Below, one piece after another: positions 49,137 through 53,265 of a DNA stretch of 53,265 nucleotides. The stretch is from Spirosoma sp. 48-14 (GTDB lineage: Bacteria > Bacteroidota > Bacteroidia > Cytophagales > Spirosomataceae): positions 60,636 through 113,900 of the forward strand of contig NZ_MKUD01000042.1 in NCBI RefSeq assembly GCF_001898575.1. Direction: 5' to 3'. The stretch's first letter is position 1, and the number at the start of each line of letters is the position of its first letter. Position numbers and translations under genes: made by a program. The notes under the pieces were generated by a model, which saw only the letters and a list, made by a program, of their open reading frames with translations, did no database searches and was not told the origin of the DNA.

Positions 49137-50195
49137 CTAAATAAGTCGTTGAAATACGTCCTTACATTTGGTTAATTCAGGGTGCGTGATAAAGTGTTCT
49201 AAATGGTTTATGATCTGCATACATCGCCCTGGTTCGTTGAAAGGCTGCAACGAACTTTCCCAGCCTACCCGGTTCTGATGTTTGGGAAAGAACTGCGGGT
49301 GTTTATGCAGCAATGCCAACTTCCGAATATCCTGATACTGGCTAAAGAGGGTTAACAGCAGCACGCTATAATCGTACCAGTCCTGTACTGGGCCATGTTT
49401 CTCATCGACAATCAACGAGCTTTCTTCGATTGCTGGATTAAAAGCCGGGAATAATCCCCGGATGTTAAATGAGGTTAAGTTAGTGGCTTCACCGTCGAAG
49501 CCGATGTTCTGGCACAGGTTAACCGTTGAGGTAATTATTAGACCATAATACATAGAGATTGTCATGGCCCATTGCAGGTCCCAGGATTTATACTGTTTCC
49601 AGAATTGATGTACGTATTTATGCCGCTGGAGCTTGGGCCGAAAGGAGTCAGAGTAGTAAGCTTGTATACGGGCGTCGAACTCCTCAATTGGCCAGCCTGG
49701 TTCAAATTGATACAATGCCCAGGCACGTCGCCAGGTAGCCCATCCCCAAATACTCGAATACTGGCTAAGAAAAGCATCACAAGTAGCTGCCTGATAGGAG
49801 ATGAGCCCATTCCAGCCGGCTATCGACATGATGCGGGAGTCGTGCTCATAGCGGGTTAGCATGTGTTCACAAAATGTGAAAAAGGCGGGCGTTGCTACAA
49901 TATCATCTTCCAGAATGATGGCTTTATCGCATTCACTGAACACAAGATCAAGACCACTCGCTACCCGATTGCCACAGCCAAGGTTATCTGGAGCATATAT
50001 TCGGCGAACCTGACAGCTCCAGTCAACTTGTTCGGTAATTTCCCGAGCCTGCCGAACGCGTGAAGCATCCTGTTCGTCTTTAGGGCCATCGGCAATAACG
50101 TACAAACAGGATGGCCTGACAGCGCGAATAGCCTCGAATGAGCGTTTAGTTTTATCTGGACGGTTATAGATAATTAGTACAACAGGTGTATCCAA
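49137..50195 (-). CDS. GT2-like/GnT-I-like glycosyltransferase
   Basis: 352 residues starting at a TTG (50195); an in-frame stop lies a few codons upstream and no better ATG occurs before the conserved start. VVLIIYNRPDKTKRSFEAI, YAPDNLGCGNRVASGLDLVF, the metal-binding ILEDDIVATPAFF and the conserved SSIWGWATWRRAWALYQ identify a GT-A family seen in exopolysaccharide or protein-glycan clusters. First gene of the five-gene minus-strand operon. Confidence 0.85.
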   Translation of the reverse strand: MDTPVVLIIYNRPDKTKRSFEAIRAVRPSCLYVIADGPKDEQDASRVRQAREITEQVDWSCQVRRIYAPDNLGCGNRVASGLDLVFSECDKAIILEDDIVATPAFFTFCEHMLTRYEHDSRIMSIAGWNGLISYQAATCDAFLSQYSSIWGWATWRRAWALYQFEPGWPIEEFDARIQAYYSDSFRPKLQRHKYVHQFWKQYKSWDLQWAMTISMYYGLIITSTVNLCQNIGFDGEATNLTSFNIRGLFPAFNPAIEESSLIVDEKHGPVQDWYDYSVLLLTLFSQYQDIRKLALLHKHPQFFPKHQNRVGWESSLQPFNEPGRCMQIINHLEHFITHPELTKCKDVFQRLI

Positions 50196-50310
50196 CAGGC
50201 TATGTTAGCTTATGTGTAGGAATAGAAGGCCACTACAATAGCGGCTTTTTGGTGTGACAAGTTACTACATAGGCGCTGTTTTTTGAAGAAAAACCAAATT
50301 TGTTACCCTT

Positions 50311-50358
50311 AAAAACCAGCAGCCAGCAGGACACATGATAACTGTCCTGCTGGCTGCT
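50311..50358 (-). terminator. Intrinsic terminator of the csbD-like gene
   Basis: 16-bp perfect stem (50318-50333 with 50343-50358), 9-nt loop, followed on the minus strand by GG then TTTTT. 57 nt past the stop codon. Confidence 0.92.
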
Positions 50359-50415
50359 ATAGAAAAAAGCTTCGTTAACCCGATTCGGTTGGGAAGTAAA
50401 GTAAAACGGTATGAA

Positions 50416-50601
50416 TTACAGATCGGCTACAGCTTTTTTGACTTCATCTTTCGTCTTACCCGTTTTTTGCTGGATTTTACCCCACATTTCGTCTTCCTGA
50501 CCTTCTTCGTAGGCTAGGTCATCATCGGTAAGGTCGCCATAAGCCTGTTTAATTTTACCTTTCATTTCGTTCCAGGCACCTTTCAATGTAGTCTCGTTCA
50601 T
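50416..50601 (-). CDS. CsbD family stress-response protein
   Basis: 61 residues, full length for Csb[38 protein letters not shown] and a Lys/Gly-rich helix [18 protein letters not shown]. Small hydrophilic helical protein of the general stress response, function unknown. Its own terminator shows monocistronic transcription. Confidence 0.94.
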   Translation of the reverse strand: MNETTLKGAWNEMKGKIKQAYGDLTDDDLAYEEGQEDEMWGKIQQKTGKTKDEVKKAVADL

Positions 50602-50723
50602 GATTGTAGTGGTTATAACGTTGTAAAAATGGATGAAACACCGAGTGGTAGAGATTCATACCTGTTAACTACATCAAGGATGTATCAGCGTTATGTTCTC
50701 CAACTCTGTATCTAGTCTATAAA

Positions 50724-51917
50724 CTACACTGGAAGGGAATTGTTCTGCGTAATGTGTTCTGCTATCCGCTCGGAGTCGACATTCAGATGGAAAAGAACGC
50801 CTGATCGGGGTGTTGTAAAGCCTAGAAAATAAAGGCCATTCAATGCCGAATCGTTGAACCACAGGCTTTTGGGGTAACCCCGCTCATTGAGAACGAGATT
50901 TGTAATGGATTTATCCAGAAACGTGGCCAGGCCAGGCCGGTAGCCGGTTGCCAGAATAATTGCATCGAACGGGAGTTCCTGGCCATCGGTGAAGGTGACT
51001 GTTTTGGCATTGATCCGTTCGATACCTGGTACAACCCTGATTCTCCCGGCTTTTATCTGGTCGATGGTACCAATATCAATGACAGGCGTTTTCCCGCGTC
51101 GGTTATCATAAGTAGGTGGGTGCCTGGGTTTGCCTAAACCATAGGCCGACATATCACCGACAGTCAGTTTTTGGGTAAAGCCTGCAATCAGATCGCAGAG
51201 CCAATTGGGAAGTTTGCTAAGTAAAATAGCCGTATTCTGCGCTGGACGACCGAACATATCGCGTCGGATGATGTTGATGGGGCTACGTACCGAAATGGAT
51301 GGATGTGCGTCGTGTTCGAGTAAGTCCAGCGCCAGTTCGGCACCCGTATTGCCCATACCCACCACCAGTACCTGCTCATTCCGAAAGGCGGCACCGTTCC
51401 GGTATTCATGACTATGCCAAATGATTCCCCGGAAATTGCGTTGCCCCGGCAGATCGGGGATGTTGGGGGAGCGGTTGTAGCCCGTTGCTACAATCACACG
51501 ATCGGCCGTAAACGTATGCGTTTCGGTCTGAACATGCCAACTCCCATCGGGCGATGTGCCCCGTCGGACACTGACAACTTTCTGATTAAAGAGCGGCTTT
51601 ATGGAAAACCGTTCGGCATATTGTTCGAGGTATTCCACAAAGTCCAGCCGCGAAACATAGGTTGGATAACTAGCAGGATATGGGACGTGTGGGAGAGCTG
51701 AATACTCCTTGACCGTATGCAGATGCAGCCGATCATAGTGGTTTCGCCACGAAAACCCGATATGGTCGCTGGCTTCCAGTATCGTAAACGGCAGCCCCTT
51801 TTGCGCCAGCCGACCGGCAATGGCTAACCCAGCCGGGCCTGCACCAATGATAAGCGTAGTTGTGGCCATTTGCTTTACGTCTGGCTTGGTTATTTGCTTC
51901 GCGTCATTGGTCGACAT
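50724..51917 (-). CDS. Flavin-containing NAD(P)/FAD monooxygenase (YUCCA/CzcO-like)
   Basis: 397 residues from the ATG at 51917; Met17 (51869, MATTTLIIGAGPAG) is an alternative and is closer to where family proteins begin. FAD motif GAGPAG (25-30), the FMO-type stretch HLHTVKEYSALPHVPYP, NADP-binding VVGMGNTGAEL, and C-terminal ATGYRPGLATFL. Class B flavoprotein monooxygenase group; substrate unknown. The first 16 codons are built from two diverged copies of a GACGYRAAGCAAAT-type word, which suggests that the extension is repeat-derived. Confidence 0.9.
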   Translation of the reverse strand: MSTNDAKQITKPDVKQMATTTLIIGAGPAGLAIAGRLAQKGLPFTILEASDHIGFSWRNHYDRLHLHTVKEYSALPHVPYPASYPTYVSRLDFVEYLEQYAERFSIKPLFNQKVVSVRRGTSPDGSWHVQTETHTFTADRVIVATGYNRSPNIPDLPGQRNFRGIIWHSHEYRNGAAFRNEQVLVVGMGNTGAELALDLLEHDAHPSISVRSPINIIRRDMFGRPAQNTAILLSKLPNWLCDLIAGFTQKLTVGDMSAYGLGKPRHPPTYDNRRGKTPVIDIGTIDQIKAGRIRVVPGIERINAKTVTFTDGQELPFDAIILATGYRPGLATFLDKSITNLVLNERGYPKSLWFNDSALNGLYFLGFTTPRSGVLFHLNVDSERIAEHITQNNSLPV

Positions 51918-51969
51918 CCGCCGTAAACTATTCAGGCAAGCTGATTACGAATGACGCGAAGCAAATGAC
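51889..51969. repeat. Inverted repeat enclosing the monooxygenase start codon
   Basis: Arms 51889-51908 and 51950-51969 pair over 20 bp with one T:G. The 41-nt loop contains the ATG at 51915-51917. The right arm with 51949 is copy 2 of the 21-nt repeat at 35727-35747. A diverged third unit lies in the coding region at 51868-51882. Confidence 0.65.
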
Positions 51970-51976
51970 AATCAAT

Positions 51977-52426
51977 CTATTTTATCCGTGTCCAGGTTTG
52001 GGTTTTGCCCAATAATGAAATACCCACATACCCGCGAACCAGCAGTGTGTTAGGGTCCTGAAGGGTCATTTTGCAGTTGTACTCTTTGCCATCTTCGGGG
52101 TTATAAATTTTGCCGTCGGCCCAGACATTACCGCCATCGTATTTGAAATTGTACATTAAGACCATATTCATCAACGGGCGAGAGCGTTTGGAGGCATCCG
52201 TGTTTTTCTCGTCCGTGCGAGGTTTGCCGGTAGCTGGATCGGTAGGTTGCCCCAGCCAGACAAGCTTACCAAAATAAGTACCACCCTGTTTATAGATCTG
52301 AACATGCCCTTTTTTTGTGCCATTGAGCCACGTGCCAACTACCGCATCCGAATCGTCGGCAGAGGTAAAAGCAGTGAGACTGAATACCAGTATGGCCAGT
52401 GACAGAAGAGAACGCATACGCTTCAT
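51977..52426 (-). CDS. DUF2147 family secreted protein
   Basis: 149 residues with a signal peptide (MRSLLSLAILVFSLTAFTSA; Met4 at 52417 is an alternative start). Family core VVGTWLNGTKKGHVQIYKQG, YFGKLVWLG, GKIYNPEDGKEYNCKMTL and LLVRGYVGISLLGKTQTWTR. Periplasmic protein of unknown role, common in Bacteroidota. Confidence 0.93.
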   Translation of the reverse strand: MKRMRSLLSLAILVFSLTAFTSADDSDAVVGTWLNGTKKGHVQIYKQGGTYFGKLVWLGQPTDPATGKPRTDEKNTDASKRSRPLMNMVLMYNFKYDGGNVWADGKIYNPEDGKEYNCKMTLQDPNTLLVRGYVGISLLGKTQTWTRIK

Positions 52427-52496
52427 ATGTGTTTAGGAATTGATGAAATCCGTGTTTTTTGCTGTACTAACGTAAATATTGCAGAAAAATTCTGAA

Positions 52497-52613
52497 GCGG
52501 GATTCAACGGATTTTTAGATTTACAGGATTTTGCTTAACCTGCCTGTACGAAACAGGGCTTTTGCAGAAAGCAAAATCTGTTTTCATTCATCAATCTGCT
52601 CAATCACGCCGGG
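52497..52613. repeat. Degenerate GGATT-type inverted repeat
   Basis: GATTTTGC (52527-52534) pairs with GCAAAATC (52571-52578), flanked by imperfectly matched arms, and CCTGT/ACAGG (52543-52547 with 52553-52557) forms an inner stem. The left arm from 52499 aligns with the arm at 31688 at 27 of 35 positions, so it appears to be an eroded member of that family. Located between the divergent DUF2147 and thioesterase genes. Confidence 0.65.
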
Positions 52614-52633
52614 TGGCCGGTGCTATTTAGACT

Positions 52634-53155
52634 ATGTTTCATCGTGACCCCAATCGCAGCTACCCAACCGAAACCGAATCGCGGGTGATTATTCGGTTTC
52701 AGGACTGCGATCCGCTTCAACACCTCAACAATGCCAAATATTTCGACTATTACTTTAATGCGCGGGAAGATCAGGTCGCCAAACTATATGATTTTAGTCC
52801 AGGCCAGTTGTTTCGGGAGTTGAAAACGAGCTGGGTTGTTTATCAGCACCAGATTGCGTATATCCGTCCAGCGTTGGTGAGTGAATGGATTCGAATCATG
52901 TCGCGGCTCATTTATTTCAATGAAGATACTACCGTTACGGAGTACATCATGACCGACGATGGGAAAACGCAGCTCAAGAATGTGCTCTGGGTGACGTCGA
53001 AATACGTCAGTGTGCTAACGGGGAAGCGTATTCCACACGACGAACGGGTCACCGAACTTCTCCAGACCATTCTGGTGCCGCACATCGACTTCCCAAATCT
53101 GAACTTCAACGACCGTATTCGCGATATCAAGCAACAGGTTTTACATAATCATTAA
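52634..53155 (+). CDS. Acyl-CoA thioesterase, hotdog fold (4-hydroxybenzoyl-CoA thioesterase type)
   Basis: 173 residues. FQDCDPLQHLNNAKYFDYYFNARE carries the catalytic Asp (24 or 26) and the His30-Asn32-Asn33 region of the 4HBT/YbgC family. Then SWVVYQHQIAYIRPALVSEWI and the closing strand LKNVLWVTSKYV. Cytoplasmic hydrolysis of acyl-CoA; substrate unknown. The C-terminal about 40 residues are beyond the core fold. Confidence 0.9.
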   Translation: MFHRDPNRSYPTETESRVIIRFQDCDPLQHLNNAKYFDYYFNAREDQVAKLYDFSPGQLFRELKTSWVVYQHQIAYIRPALVSEWIRIMSRLIYFNEDTTVTEYIMTDDGKTQLKNVLWVTSKYVSVLTGKRIPHDERVTELLQTILVPHIDFPNLNFNDRIRDIKQQVLHNH

Positions 53156-53265
53156 TGTTGGGTGGATCAGACAGCCAATACCGTAGTGGTCGTGTTTCGT
53201 GGTACTGTCTTTCCATGCAAGAAAAATGGTATAATTTTTTCAAGATTCGACAAGTTTCTCCATAT
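53156..53265. other. Window end without a recognised feature
   Basis: 110 nt after the thioesterase gene; nothing recognisable and no terminator seen. Confidence 0.4.

Overview
The window looks like a chromosome segment from a Cytophagales bacterium (phylum Bacteroidota), most like Spirosoma. This is inferred from roughly 50% GC, TAnnTTTG-type -7 promoter elements, weak ribosome-binding sites, Ig-like surface-protein repeats, a PorV/FadL-like outer-membrane protein, CitMHS/AtuA, DUF2147, CsbD and LytTR families, and large secreted PQQ-type sugar dehydrogenases. No replication origin, rRNA, tRNA, CRISPR array, transposase or integrase was recognised.

Region by region. 1-4.3 kb: the C-terminal part of a large Ig-like surface protein, an outer-membrane beta-barrel and a low-complexity lipoprotein. 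4.5-13.1 kb: proS; an exported TIM-barrel isomerase followed at once by a PQQ dehydrogenase-PKD-cytochrome c fusion; a SlyD-like FKBP; a small unknown protein; the UV endonuclease UvsE; and a eukaryote-like cyclophilin. 13.1-15.6 kb: a GH108 endolysin-like enzyme, a secreted two-repeat protein, an AT-rich gap and the remnant of a lactate oxidase/monooxygenase gene. 15.6-29 kb is a carbon-metabolism region: two SDRs, a GH63 glucosidase, a pirin/YceI pair facing an HxlR regulator across a strong palindrome, an AtuA operon with a CitMHS transporter, an IlvD/Edd sugar-acid dehydratase and a second PQQ sugar dehydrogenase. 29-35 kb: a DMT exporter, a secreted leucine-rich-repeat protein and an M16 peptidase. 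34.9-41.4 kb: a tolC-hlyD-permease-ATPase efflux operon that continues into a LytS/LytTR two-component pair. 41.5-42.7 kb: a di-heme cytochrome c peroxidase.

43.1-50.2 kb holds the most interesting locus. A PqqD-like protein with an unusual C-terminal tail and an HprK-like kinase lie on the + strand. They face a tight minus-strand operon of a nucleotidyltransferase, an ABC exporter and three glycosyltransferases. The set resembles the tailoring half (kinase, nucleotidyltransferase, exporter) of some lasso-peptide clusters and the so-called HprK-related/PqqD-related systems. No cyclase, radical SAM enzyme, peptidase or separate precursor gene is present. It could make a phosphorylated and glycosylated peptide or a glycoconjugate.

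A second theme is a set of nine long intergenic inverted repeats. Most touch or overlap stop codons. Four of them have arms built from degenerate GANN tetranucleotides, and two of these four lie inside the efflux operon. Two others share a diverged GGATT-rich arm, and two are perfect 44-bp and 39-bp stems between convergent genes.
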